DNA from: Paenibacillus sp. SZ31
GTDB lineage: Bacteria; Bacillota; Bacilli; Paenibacillales; Paenibacillaceae
Length of the DNA stretch: 64,000 nucleotides
Reading direction: 5' to 3'
Assembly (NCBI RefSeq): GCF_012912005.1
Contig: NZ_JABBEA010000019.1
Location: 1 to 64,000, forward strand
How positions within the stretch are numbered: position 1 is the first letter of the stretch; every line of letters begins with the position of its first letter. The position numbers were made by a program, and so were the translations under genes. This document shows, one piece after another, positions 53,288-61,765 of the stretch. The notes beneath the pieces are model-generated. The model ran no database searches. It was not told the DNA's origin and saw only the letters and a list, made by a program, of their open reading frames with translations.

Positions 53288-54238
53288 ATGAAACTTGAGC
53301 GTTTGTTAGCCATTGTAGTGCTGCTGATCAATCGTGGACGAGTACAAGCCAAAGACTTGGCAGATACGTTTGAAGTATCCATTCGGACCATCTATCGGGA
53401 CATCGACACATTGGGCCAAGCTGGCATTCCGGTGGTGACGTATCAAGGGGCAAGTGGTGGCATTGGTTTGGCTGAGGGCTATCGTCTGGATCGAAACGTA
53501 TTAACAGACAAGGACCTCGCTTCCATCGTCACGGCGCTGCGCAGTGTATCCACCTCTCATGCCAATGCGGCACGTGAGCTTCTGGTGGAAAAACTCAGCA
53601 GTATCGTGCCTGAAGCCAAGAATGATGATTTCCAGGCCAATACCAATCGTTTCATCGTTGATTATTCAACCTGGACGCATCCCGAAGCCCTACAAATCAA
53701 GCTTCAGCTTATCGAGCAGGGCATGGATCAATTACGCCCCGTCACCTTTACCTACTGCAGTGCGGAAGGTATCCATACTCACCGAACTGCCGACCCTCAT
53801 ACCATAGTACTCAAGAAGCATTCCTGGTACCTGTATGCCTTTTGCCACGAGCGGAATCAATTTCGCATGTTCAAGCTTGTGCGCATGCAAGATGTCACAC
53901 TTGCTGATGAGCGCTTCGAGCGTAAAATAATTAACCCACAGGACAGACCCTGGCAACAAGAATGGACCCGTCCAGACAATCAGGCTGGGTTAACCATGAA
54001 ATTCCATGCTCGCGTCCGTCATATTGCGGAAGAATGGTTTGGGATCGAGAACGTCATGCCTGATGGGACTGGGTATTATATCAGCCAGGCTGCTTTTCCA
54101 GAGGATGCGTGGTTATATGGGTTCATTCTGGGCTTCGGCGCAGATGTTGAGGTATTGGAACCGCAGCATATTCGAGACGAGATCTGCCGTATCGCCGAGC
54201 AAATTGTACAAAATTATATGCCTCAGACTCAAACCTGA
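53288..54238 (+). CDS. YafY-type regulator with HTH and WYL domain
   Basis: A 316-residue regulator. The N-terminal HTH_11 winged helix (about 5-60) contains VQAKDLADTFEVSIRTIYRDIDTLGQAGIPV. The WYL domain (about 140-225) has the HSWYLYAFCHERNQFRMFKL motif, and a WCX-like domain ends the protein. WYL domains sense nucleic acids or small ligands. AAAGGAA lies 9-10 bases before the ATG. The zinc-ribbon/effector-binding gene starts 73 bases downstream and is a likely target or partner. Confidence 0.9.
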   Translation: MKLERLLAIVVLLINRGRVQAKDLADTFEVSIRTIYRDIDTLGQAGIPVVTYQGASGGIGLAEGYRLDRNVLTDKDLASIVTALRSVSTSHANAARELLVEKLSSIVPEAKNDDFQANTNRFIVDYSTWTHPEALQIKLQLIEQGMDQLRPVTFTYCSAEGIHTHRTADPHTIVLKKHSWYLYAFCHERNQFRMFKLVRMQDVTLADERFERKIINPQDRPWQQEWTRPDNQAGLTMKFHARVRHIAEEWFGIENVMPDGTGYYISQAAFPEDAWLYGFILGFGADVEVLEPQHIRDEICRIAEQIVQNYMPQTQT

Positions 54239-54311
54239 CAGACAGCTGTCCAGTTCCTCCCCGTATACTTCAGATATATTCAATCTGTACATATACAAGG
54301 AGGAATTAATC

Positions 54312-55130
54312 ATGAACGTCACTGTATGTCAAAGCTGCGGCATGCCGCTCACAACCCCTGCCCAATTCGGAATGGAAGCAGATGGAAGCACAACCCGTGA
54401 GTACTGTATCTATTGTTACAAAGAGGGCAAGTTCGAGCAGCCCGGTATTTCACTCGAAGGCATGACAGAGATGTGCACTGCCATTCTGAAGGACGAGGGC
54501 ATGGATGAAGAATCGGCTCGTTCGATGCTGCGTAACCAGCTTCCTTTTTTGAAACGTTGGCGCACGAATACAACAGATCAGCATGCAAATTCTCTGACGG
54601 AGAACTCAGCTGCTGCTACTCATCCGGGTCAGGTAACAACAGATCGTTCGTTCTCGACCCAGCCCATTCGTTATGTCACACTCCCCGGCAAACGTCTTGC
54701 CGGCGTATCTGCCCGCACAACCAATGCCATTGAGATCAGTGGCAAAGGCTGTATTCAGGGACTCTGGAACAATTATTTTGCCTCAGAGCACCTCCCTGCA
54801 CCGGAAGCTGCTCGCTATGGCTGTTACGCAGATTACACCGATGGCATTACCGGAGAGTACACCATACTAGTGGGGCATGAGGCCAGCTCTGATGAAACAT
54901 TACCTGAAGGATTGAATGACATTCTGCTCCCTCCTGCAACTTACGCCGTATTCACTTCCAGAAAAGGACCGATGGCAGAAGTTGTTGGCGAAGCTTGGGG
55001 AACCGTGTGGGCATGGGACAAACAAAGCGACAGGACCTTCACAGGAGATTTTGAGTTGTATGATGAACGCAGCTTGAATCCCGAAAGTGTACAAGTGGAT
55101 ATATACATCGCTGTTCGCCAAACTAGATAA
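54312..55130 (+). CDS. Zinc-ribbon/GyrI-like effector-binding fusion protein
   Basis: A 272-residue protein. Residues 1-80 form a putative zinc ribbon (Cys in VCQSCGMPL and YCIYCYKEG) of the type found in many short Firmicute proteins. A Thr/Ser-rich linker follows. Residues 115-272 form a GyrI-like effector-binding domain (YVTLPGKRLAGVSARTTN, YTILVGHEASSD, PPATYAVFTSRKGP, FELYDERSLN). It lacks a DNA-binding domain, so it may be a small-molecule sequestering or hydrolysing protein. CAAGGAGG lies 8-10 bases before the ATG. It follows the WYL regulator and ends at a terminator. Confidence 0.82.
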   Translation: MNVTVCQSCGMPLTTPAQFGMEADGSTTREYCIYCYKEGKFEQPGISLEGMTEMCTAILKDEGMDEESARSMLRNQLPFLKRWRTNTTDQHANSLTENSAAATHPGQVTTDRSFSTQPIRYVTLPGKRLAGVSARTTNAIEISGKGCIQGLWNNYFASEHLPAPEAARYGCYADYTDGITGEYTILVGHEASSDETLPEGLNDILLPPATYAVFTSRKGPMAEVVGEAWGTVWAWDKQSDRTFTGDFELYDERSLNPESVQVDIYIAVRQTR

Positions 55131-55192
55131 AGAGTAAGATATACATCTCAGACAGAATCAAAGTTAATTCGCATCCTTCTTCATATCACATC

Positions 55193-55221
55193 AGCTGCCG
55201 AGTTTGCTCGGCGGTTTTTTG
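55193..55221 (+). terminator. Terminator of the WYL/zinc-ribbon unit
   Basis: GCCGAG-TTTG-CTCGGC is a perfect 6-bp stem (extended by a G-U pair) followed by TTTTTT, about 60 bases after the stop. The remaining gap to 55430 shows no further structure. Confidence 0.8.
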
Positions 55222-55431
55222 TTATATCCGGAACTATATTACCATCGAAACAACCCGACCATGGTACCAAGTTAGTTAGCATGCTTTGCATCATTTAACC
55301 AGATAATATGCCTCATATGCCGGTACCATTGACTTCCTTAGAATTGGGACTATTCGCATAACAACCGATTCGATCCTCCCATATCAAACCTCTCATATCA
55401 GGTCCTTTCCTCCTGAATTTCCCTAAAAACG

Positions 55432-55459
55432 TTTACATCTCCTTAAAACCGGGTAAAAT
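55432..55459 (+). promoter_or_regulatory. Candidate promoter of the 55-residue gene
   Basis: TTTACA (55432-55437), a 16-base spacer and TAAAAT (55454-55459) lie about 135 bases before the small gene. Confidence 0.4.
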
Positions 55460-55594
55460 CACTACAATCCAATTGGAATTACATTCTAAAGTCATCTATT
55501 TCGTCTAACAAGTCATATGTACCTATATGCGCACCTGGCAACATAACCAGTCGAAATACATAATTCAAAAAAACGCATCAAAGGAGGAACCAAG

Positions 55595-55762
55595 ATGATC
55601 CGCATGCCTATTCAGCAAATGATCCCGTACCATCACCAATATCCGCGCAACACGGCGACCACTGCTCCTAAAAAGGAGAATGAGAACACTCAAGGTCTAT
55701 CCTTTCATGAAATTTTACAGCAAAAAATGGCGAAGAAAAACGCTTCTCCTTCCCTTCGATAA
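55595..55762 (+). CDS. Small protein, 55 residues, unknown
   Basis: An open frame of 55 codons with a very strong AAAGGAGG site 7 bases before the ATG. The product begins MIRMPIQQMIPYHHQYP and has a charged helical end, LSFHEILQQKMAKKN. There is no membrane segment. It is flanked by a candidate promoter and, after the stop, GC-rich hairpins. I do not recognise the family. The ribosome site and isolated position argue that it is translated. Confidence 0.6.
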   Translation: MIRMPIQQMIPYHHQYPRNTATTAPKKENENTQGLSFHEILQQKMAKKNASPSLR

Positions 55763-55941
55763 AAAATGAACACCGGCCGATTGCCAGTCCGGTTATCGAC
55801 CGTCTTTCCGCAGCTTGGCGGAAGGGCGGTTATTGGCGTTGAGCAATAAACGACTGTACAGTCCTCAGCCATGTTTCTATAATGATTACAATATCTACTG
55901 AGATCCATGACATATCCGAACTGTAAAAGGGGAATTAGCCT

Positions 55942-56631
55942 ATGATCACCATTGGTTGTTTTCACGCTCACTATTCCAACATCGCATTGATTGAGGAGGC
56001 GCTTGCTCCTTATGACGTTGAATTGGTCCATTACGTCGATCCAGGTCTGGATCGTCTTAAACATGACGCCGACTTTTCCGATGTCGTCATTCACGAGAAA
56101 GTAGCCCAGACGCTCCACTGGATCGCCGAGTGTCATGCAGATGCCATTCTGGTCACGTGTACCCTCTTTGCGACAGTACTGGAGCAGGAAGCCACACAGG
56201 TCCCTGTGCCTGTGATCGGCATAGATGATCCGTTATTGCAGGAGATGCGGCGAGTACCGGGAGAGTACATCATCATGTTCACCAACCCTGCAACCGTTGA
56301 AGGAACGATGGCACGGGTAAATGAGGCATTACAGCAAGAGGATGAGAGTGGGCAATTTTACGTTGCCAATGTATCTAAGACGGAGGCCGTGTGCATCCCG
56401 GGGACATTTGAGTTGATTATGCGTGGAGATCAGAAAGGGTACCTCGAAGCGGTACGTGAAGGCTTACAACAGATTGCTGAACAGTATCTGGGTAAAAGGG
56501 TAATCGCAGCCCAGCTTTCTATGGCTCCCGCTGCTGCACAGGTTGCAACAGATACGGGCTTGGCAATCCATAGCCCGCTGGCATTGCTTGCAACGTATTT
56601 GGAGAAGAATTTGGGCGTGGCTCCGCAATGA
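55942..56631 (+). CDS. Asp/Glu racemase-like protein
   Basis: A 229-residue protein of the aspartate/glutamate/hydantoin racemase fold. The first half has the catalytic-type Cys in VTCTLFATV near residue 73. In the second half the corresponding segment reads AAQLSMAPAA, with Ser where two-Cys racemases have Cys, so this may not be a classical racemase; arylmalonate decarboxylase and maleate isomerase relatives have altered pairs too. AAAAGGGGA lies 8-11 bases before the ATG. Substrate unknown. No amino-acid operon surrounds it. Confidence 0.8.
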   Translation: MITIGCFHAHYSNIALIEEALAPYDVELVHYVDPGLDRLKHDADFSDVVIHEKVAQTLHWIAECHADAILVTCTLFATVLEQEATQVPVPVIGIDDPLLQEMRRVPGEYIIMFTNPATVEGTMARVNEALQQEDESGQFYVANVSKTEAVCIPGTFELIMRGDQKGYLEAVREGLQQIAEQYLGKRVIAAQLSMAPAAAQVATDTGLAIHSPLALLATYLEKNLGVAPQ

Positions 56632-56675
56632 AACCACTTACTAACTAACACCACTAATTAACGAGGTGAACTAAT

Positions 56676-56852
56676 ATGCGTTTCCTCTATATTATAGTAC
56701 TATTCATAGTGGGTTTTTCCTGTTCTGCATTTCTATATGGAGGAGCTCCTAAACTCAGTGACGCCCTCCTATTTGTTATCGCAGGTATTCTGTATAAGAT
56801 ATGGACACAGAACAATCATAAAGCTAATTCTGAAGAACATGGAGAGCGCTAG
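56676..56852 (+). CDS. Small membrane protein, 58 residues
   Basis: An open frame of 58 codons with GAGGTG about 8 bases before the ATG. The product has one hydrophobic segment at the N-terminus (residues 3-20), a short polar loop, a second weaker one (about 28-43), then a charged tail. It lies 44 bases after the racemase-like gene on the same strand and may share its transcript. Family not recognised. Confidence 0.55.
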   Translation: MRFLYIIVLFIVGFSCSAFLYGGAPKLSDALLFVIAGILYKIWTQNNHKANSEEHGER

Positions 56853-56881
56853 CCTAGTTTAAAATAAACTCATGTCACAGC

Positions 56882-56926
56882 AAAAAAAGCCGTTCTTCTC
56901 TGCAATGACAGAGAGGGACGGCTTTA
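56882..56926 (-). terminator. Terminator of thiC
   Basis: On the minus strand AAGCCGTCCCTCTCTG pairs with CAGAGAAGAACGGCTT and is followed by a run of T, 40 bases after the thiC stop. Confidence 0.88.
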
Positions 56927-56965
56927 TCTCTATTTCAGACTGCCCAGCTTACGCTGTAGTGACGC

Positions 56966-58783
56966 CTAGGAACGTGTTCGATATTCCTCTGCCTTTTCCT
57001 GCATGCCCGCTGCTACAGCCTCATGATCAGACAATCCTTTGTCCGCTGCAAAGGCACGAATGTCCTGCGTAATGCGCATGCTACAGAACTTCGGTCCGCA
57101 CATGGAACAGAAATGAGCTTCTTTGGCCCCTTCTGCCGGCAGCGTCTCATCATGGTAGGATAATGCCCGTTCCGGGTCCAGAGACAGATTGAATTGGTCC
57201 CTCCAGCGGAACTCGAAGCGCGCCTTGGACAATGCATCATCTCGGCGTTGAGCACGTGGATGGCCTTTCGCCAGATCGGCGGCATGAGCAGCGATCTTGT
57301 AGGCGATAACCCCTTCGCGCACATCATCCTTGTTGGGCAGGCCCAGATGTTCTTTAGGCGTAACATAACAGAGCATGGACGTGCCGAACCAGCCAATCAT
57401 GGCCGCCCCAATGGCGGACGTGATGTGATCGTATCCTGGCGCAATGTCGGTCGTTAGCGGCCCAAGTGTGTAGAACGGTGCTTCTTTGCAGATCTCCATC
57501 TGCAAGTCCACATTCTCCTTGATCTTATGCATCGGCACATGCCCCGGACCTTCGATCATCACCTGCACATCATGCTTCCACGCGATCTGCGTCAGCTCCC
57601 CGAGCGTAGCCAGTTCCGCCATCTGCGCTTCATCGTTGGCATCGTAGATACTGCCTGGACGAAGTCCATCTCCCAGTGAGAACGCCACATCATACCTTTT
57701 CATAATCTCGCAGATTTCTTCAAAATGGGTGTACAAAAAATTCTCCTGATGATGCGCAAGGCACCATGCTGCCATAATGGACCCGCCTCGAGACACAATG
57801 CCTGTCATTCGCTTGGCGGTCATCGGGATATAACGCAACAGCACGCCTGCATGAATCGTAAAGTAGTCCACGCCCTGCTCTGCCTGCTCAATGAGCGTGT
57901 CACGGTACAACTCCCAGGTCAGCGCTTCCGCTTCGCCATTCACCTTCTCCAGCGCCTGATAGAGCGGCACCGTACCAATCGGCACAGGTGAATTGCGGAT
58001 AATCCACTCCCGGGTGGTATGAATGTTTTTGCCTGTGGACAGATCCATCACCGTATCCGATCCCCAGCGTACCGCCCAAGTCATCTTCTCAACCTCTTCC
58101 TCGATGGAGGAAGATACGGCAGAGTTACCTATGTTGGCATTGATCTTCACGTGAAAATGACGACCGATCAACATCGGCTCACTCTCCGGGTGATTGATGT
58201 TGGATGGCAGAATGGCCCGTCCACTCGCCAGCTCCTGCCGCACAAATTCCGGTTCCACGCCTTCACGAATGGCGGCGAATTCCATCTCTGCCGTAATGAC
58301 TCCCTGCCTCGCGTAGTGCATCTGAGTCACGCAGCGTTCTGGCTGTGCCCGCAGCGGTTTGCCTCGTAATCCGGGGTACTCTTCAGCGCCAGCTCTCTTC
58401 CCTCCGGGCTTCAGTCCGTTATCCTCCGGTTTAACTGTACGGCCTTGGTAAGCTTCGACATCGCCACGCTCAGTGATCCAACGGGTGCGCAGAGCTGGTA
58501 GACCTGCACGGATATCCGCATGAAATGCAGGATCGGTCATGGGGCCGCTCGTATCGTAGACACGCAGCGGTTCGTTATGCTCCACCCCTTGGGGAGTATT
58601 CGTGTCATGAAGGGCTATCTCACGCTCCGGAACAGCAATGTCCGGCCGTGAGCCCTGAATGTAGACTTTGCGGCTACCGGGAAAGGGCTGAACCCGTCCG
58701 GCCGCTCCTATTTCTTTTTCCACCGGCTGACCATTATGTTCCTGTTCCATCGCTTGTTGTCCCGTTTGATTTCCTGTACTCAT
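56966..58783 (-). CDS. thiC: Phosphomethylpyrimidine synthase
   Basis: A 605-residue radical-SAM-like ThiC that rearranges aminoimidazole ribotide to HMP-P, the pyrimidine part of thiamine. The iron-sulphur ligands are in SMCGPKFCSM near the C-terminus. Marks include NIGNSAVSSSIEEEVEK, SRGGSIMAAW, MIEGPGHVPMHKI, LTTDIAPGYDHITSAIGAA and LGLPNKDDVREG. The ATG used follows AAGGAGGAG by about 10 bases; the frame is open 18 codons further. A TPP riboswitch and terminator precede it, so thiamine pyrophosphate shuts off expression. The leader between that terminator and the start is about 280 bases with no other gene. Confidence 0.96.
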   Translation of the reverse strand: MSTGNQTGQQAMEQEHNGQPVEKEIGAAGRVQPFPGSRKVYIQGSRPDIAVPEREIALHDTNTPQGVEHNEPLRVYDTSGPMTDPAFHADIRAGLPALRTRWITERGDVEAYQGRTVKPEDNGLKPGGKRAGAEEYPGLRGKPLRAQPERCVTQMHYARQGVITAEMEFAAIREGVEPEFVRQELASGRAILPSNINHPESEPMLIGRHFHVKINANIGNSAVSSSIEEEVEKMTWAVRWGSDTVMDLSTGKNIHTTREWIIRNSPVPIGTVPLYQALEKVNGEAEALTWELYRDTLIEQAEQGVDYFTIHAGVLLRYIPMTAKRMTGIVSRGGSIMAAWCLAHHQENFLYTHFEEICEIMKRYDVAFSLGDGLRPGSIYDANDEAQMAELATLGELTQIAWKHDVQVMIEGPGHVPMHKIKENVDLQMEICKEAPFYTLGPLTTDIAPGYDHITSAIGAAMIGWFGTSMLCYVTPKEHLGLPNKDDVREGVIAYKIAAHAADLAKGHPRAQRRDDALSKARFEFRWRDQFNLSLDPERALSYHDETLPAEGAKEAHFCSMCGPKFCSMRITQDIRAFAADKGLSDHEAVAAGMQEKAEEYRTRS

Positions 58784-59061
58784 GTTCCCTTGTCTCCTCC
58801 TTAGTGTACATTCGCTTGGTTTGGTTGGTATCATCATTAGCTTGGTTACTTACCCGTTCCAAATCATGCGCAATGCAGAGAAGAAAGAGCGATCCTACGC
58901 CAGACCAGAGGAGACATCATTCATGTACAGTTAACAACAGAACGGAGGTTACCACAGATCATGGATCTATGGTGACTTCTCTCTTCATCCAAGCCCACTT
59001 TCGCAGGTTATTGAAAAAGAAGCCCATAAAATCCGCGCTATATCGCCCGTTCACTGTATAT

Positions 59062-59093
59062 AAAAAAGCCGGTCCCCGAAGGAACCGACTTTT
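59062..59093 (-). terminator. Expression-platform terminator of the TPP riboswitch
   Basis: On the minus strand AAGTCGGTTCC-TTCG-GGGACCGGCTT ends in TTTTTT. It lies about 90 bases after the aptamer and before thiC. Confidence 0.85.
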
Positions 59094-59184
59094 AATGTCC
59101 ATCACCAATAATGCACCTTCATGCAGCTCCTTAACGGAGACTACAAGGGTCACATCATGTGGTGGTTGTGGTCATATCGCCGAT

Positions 59185-59278
59185 TACTTCCCTACGCTGG
59201 TATGATCCAGATCAGGTGCAAAGGGTCCGGAATCTCATGCGATTCCGTCTCAGTCCGGACAATTCGGACTCCCCCAGT
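59185..59278 (-). promoter_or_regulatory. TPP riboswitch (THI element) of thiC
   Basis: On the minus strand the conserved elements are present in order: TGGGGGAG, CTGAGA, ACCCTTTGCACCTGATCTGG, and ATACCAGCGTAGGGAAG. The variable P3 helix (CGGAATC-GATTCCG) is intact. It lies upstream of the thiamine gene thiC. Confidence 0.96.
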
Positions 59279-59433
59279 AACGTTAACAAGTTGCGGCATA
59301 CACATGCCGCCGTTCATATTCAATGAAGCTGGCCCCGCTGGGCCGTCCATAACAGAGTAGCGCAACCGGAACATAAAAACAACCTTTATATTCCAAATGA
59401 TCAACTCCATTGGAGACGAACCTTACATCAACA

Positions 59434-60177
59434 TCAGGATAACATGAGCCCCATCTGCGTAGCTGCTTCCTTTAATACAGGCGCATATTCATGCAATGTT
59501 TCCTGCGAAAGTCGACTGACAGGCCCTGAGACCGAGAGGGCAGCTGCAATATTGCCTCTACGATCCATAATCGGTACCGATACCGCGGCAGCCCCCGGCT
59601 CACGTTCCTCATAACTTGTGGCATATCCGTTATCCCGGATGTCTCCCATCTGCGCCAAATACACCGCCGGATCAATAAACACCGGCCATTCTGGCCCGTT
59701 CATCAGTTCTTCACGGTCATCGTCCGTGGCAAACGCCATCAAGACTTTGCTGGAAGCTCCTACAGACAACGGGAGTCTAACGCCGACGGGAGCGACACGG
59801 CGGATCGCCTGATCACTTTGCACAGCCTGAATCCGAATCCGTTCACTGCCATCACGCAGATACAGACTTACCGTCTCCCCCAATCGATCTCTCAGTCGTT
59901 CCATCGCAGGCAGCAATAGAATAGCCGGATCATCACTGCGGGACATATGAGCTGAAAGCTCCCAGATTCGGATGCCAAGTCGGTACTTCTCCGTTGCCGC
60001 ATCCCGGATGACAAATCCTCGATCCTCCAGCGTCGCCATCAGGCGATGCACTGTACTTTTGTGCAAACCAATCTGGCTGGCAATTTCGGTGAGTCCCAGA
60101 TCACTGCGTGTGGTAAAACATAATAATATATCCAGCGCCCGTTCCACAGCCCGGACGGTTAACTTTCGATCTTCCAT
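59434..60177 (-). CDS. IclR-family transcriptional regulator
   Basis: A 247-residue regulator: N-terminal winged helix (about 8-70) with LTEIASQIGLHKSTVHRLMATLEDRGF, then an IclR ligand-binding domain (about 80-245) with VGASSKVLMAFA, YATSYEEREPGAAAVSVP and LSVSGPVSRLS. GAGGAGGG lies 9-11 bases before the ATG. Two perfect inverted repeats lie in its promoter, suggesting autoregulation. It is upstream of thiC on the same strand, but the riboswitch region separates them, so a link with thiamine is not shown. Ligand unknown. Confidence 0.9.
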   Translation of the reverse strand: MEDRKLTVRAVERALDILLCFTTRSDLGLTEIASQIGLHKSTVHRLMATLEDRGFVIRDAATEKYRLGIRIWELSAHMSRSDDPAILLLPAMERLRDRLGETVSLYLRDGSERIRIQAVQSDQAIRRVAPVGVRLPLSVGASSKVLMAFATDDDREELMNGPEWPVFIDPAVYLAQMGDIRDNGYATSYEEREPGAAAVSVPIMDRRGNIAAALSVSGPVSRLSQETLHEYAPVLKEAATQMGLMLS

Positions 60178-60197
60178 GGCATAATGCCCTCCTCATG

Positions 60198-60254
60198 TTT
60201 CATCACATGAAACTTGGTTACATAAATTATATGAGAAACGGTCTCATCTGTAAA
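60198..60254 (-). promoter_or_regulatory. iclR-type gene promoter with embedded operators
   Basis: On the minus strand TTTACA (60249-60254), a 17-base spacer and TATAAT (60226-60231). The inverted repeat ATGAG-7-CTCAT (60231-60247) fills the spacer, and a second inverted repeat TTTCAT-3-ATGAAA (60198-60212) lies downstream of the -10. Repressor binding at either would block RNA polymerase. Confidence 0.65.
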
Positions 60255-60283
60255 CCAAAAAGAGCCAATACCCGAAGAGGTTA

Positions 60284-60336
60284 TAGTGTAAATTTTTCCT
60301 TTTTATAAGACTTAATCCCCTGTAATTTACACACTA
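60284..60336. repeat. Inverted repeat in the iclR/hydrolase intergenic region
   Basis: TAGTGTAAATT (60284-60294) and AATTTACACACTA (60324-60336) are near-complementary arms around a 29-base AT-rich spacer. The later arm has a 2-base insertion. The remaining gap to 60536 is AT-rich without further structure that I can identify. It could be an operator for the divergent genes. Confidence 0.4.
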
Positions 60337-60536
60337 AGGTAATGTTACCCATATATCTTAAGAACTATATAACAATTGCGTAACAAATGCCCTCAATCAA
60401 TTGACTTTGACTATATTGGAACATACGATAAAGATATATTACATTAAGATATCGCTCTGAAGCAGGTTCTGAAATAGACACAATTCTCTTTTCATGTCGT
60501 TGTTATCTTCAACTGAACTTCAAAGGAGGGGCATTC

Positions 60537-61562
60537 ATGTATCCAACATCCCAGAGCGAAGCCCCGCTGCAAACAAAAGTGTCCGATCTGCCCTCTTCGC
60601 TATCACCGAGGCTGATTCGGTTCAAACATATTATCGTAGCGTTGCTGCTCTCCGTTGTATTTTTTCTACTGTTTTGTTTTATTGCACTGCATGGTTATAT
60701 CGCATGGGTATTATCCAATCCAACGGTAGCACCCGTCTTCTCCAATCCGATGCAAGCCAAGAACATGAAGTATGAAGACATCACGTTCCCGGCAGCAGAT
60801 GGCAGTCGAACGATGCAAGGATGGTATATTCCTGCTGACAATGCCGCGAGCAAAACGATTATTTTCAGTCACGGCTATGGTGCCAATCGTGAAGAAACAT
60901 GGGTACCCATGTACGATCTGGCCCACTATGCCCATCAACTCGGATTCAACGTGGTGATGTTCGATTATGGCTTCGCCTCCCAGGTGAATAAAGCTGTAGC
61001 CACAGGTGGCAAAGCTGAGTCACAGCAATTGCTGGGCGCGATCCAGTTTGCCAAGCAACGCGGTGCGCAGGAATTGGTTGTCTGGGGCTTCTCGATGGGT
61101 GCCGGTACAGCGTTACAAACCGGACTTATTACGAAGGAAGTGGATGCAATGATTCTGGACAGTGCGTTCCTGCTGGAGCCAGATACGCTGTACCACAACA
61201 TTCACAACCAGATCGATCTCCCGCGTCAGCCTACACTGGAGATCATGAAACTGTTGTTCCCTGTTCTGAATGGTACCGGATTGCAACAGATTCCGTATCA
61301 GGAAGTGAAGAAAGAGGACTATCCATTCCCGATCTTCTTCATCCATGGTACGGAGGACGAGAAGGCACCTTACCCGATTGCAGAGCAGCTCGCTGCCAAC
61401 CAGACTAATCCGTACTCGGATGTATGGATTGTCCAGGACGCGCATCATGAACTTATTTTCCGGGAGCATCCAAAAGAATACCTTCGTCGTGTCTCTACAT
61501 TCCTGAGTCATGTAACGAAGACAAGCAGTGACGATGTGCAAAACACGAATAGTGGACAATAA
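60537..61562 (+). CDS. Membrane-anchored alpha/beta hydrolase
   Basis: A 341-residue protein: one N-terminal membrane helix (about residues 30-55), then an extracytoplasmic alpha/beta-hydrolase domain. Marks are FSHGYGANREE (oxyanion His-Gly), the nucleophile elbow GFSMGAG, the acid-containing IHGTEDEKAP, and the catalytic-type His in DAHHELIF. AAAGGAGG lies 8-10 bases before the ATG. Substrate unknown; similar Firmicute proteins are annotated only as serine hydrolases. It has a terminator of its own. Confidence 0.87.
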   Translation: MYPTSQSEAPLQTKVSDLPSSLSPRLIRFKHIIVALLLSVVFFLLFCFIALHGYIAWVLSNPTVAPVFSNPMQAKNMKYEDITFPAADGSRTMQGWYIPADNAASKTIIFSHGYGANREETWVPMYDLAHYAHQLGFNVVMFDYGFASQVNKAVATGGKAESQQLLGAIQFAKQRGAQELVVWGFSMGAGTALQTGLITKEVDAMILDSAFLLEPDTLYHNIHNQIDLPRQPTLEIMKLLFPVLNGTGLQQIPYQEVKKEDYPFPIFFIHGTEDEKAPYPIAEQLAANQTNPYSDVWIVQDAHHELIFREHPKEYLRRVSTFLSHVTKTSSDDVQNTNSGQ

Positions 61563-61596
61563 CCAAATTTCAATCATCGAATTTTTCGTTGATTCC

Positions 61597-61621
61597 AGAG
61601 CCCTCAGGGGCTCTTTTTTTT
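61597..61621 (+). terminator. Terminator of the alpha/beta hydrolase gene
   Basis: AGAGCCC-TCAG-GGGCTCT is a perfect 7-bp stem followed by seven T. Confidence 0.9.
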
Positions 61622-61765
61622 GCACTCATAGGACAACAGGCTATCGGAATATACTCTTGGGACGCATGAACAGACGGTCTGAACGCATAGATCACCTGTC
61701 GGATTAGGTTACCTGTATGAACTATTTTTGCATTTTTGAATTTCATCTGAAGGAGGTCTCGCGAT

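Noticed and set aside
58959..59153. A 64-codon frame upstream of thiC
   Set aside because: It runs through the riboswitch expression platform and terminator and has no ribosome site.
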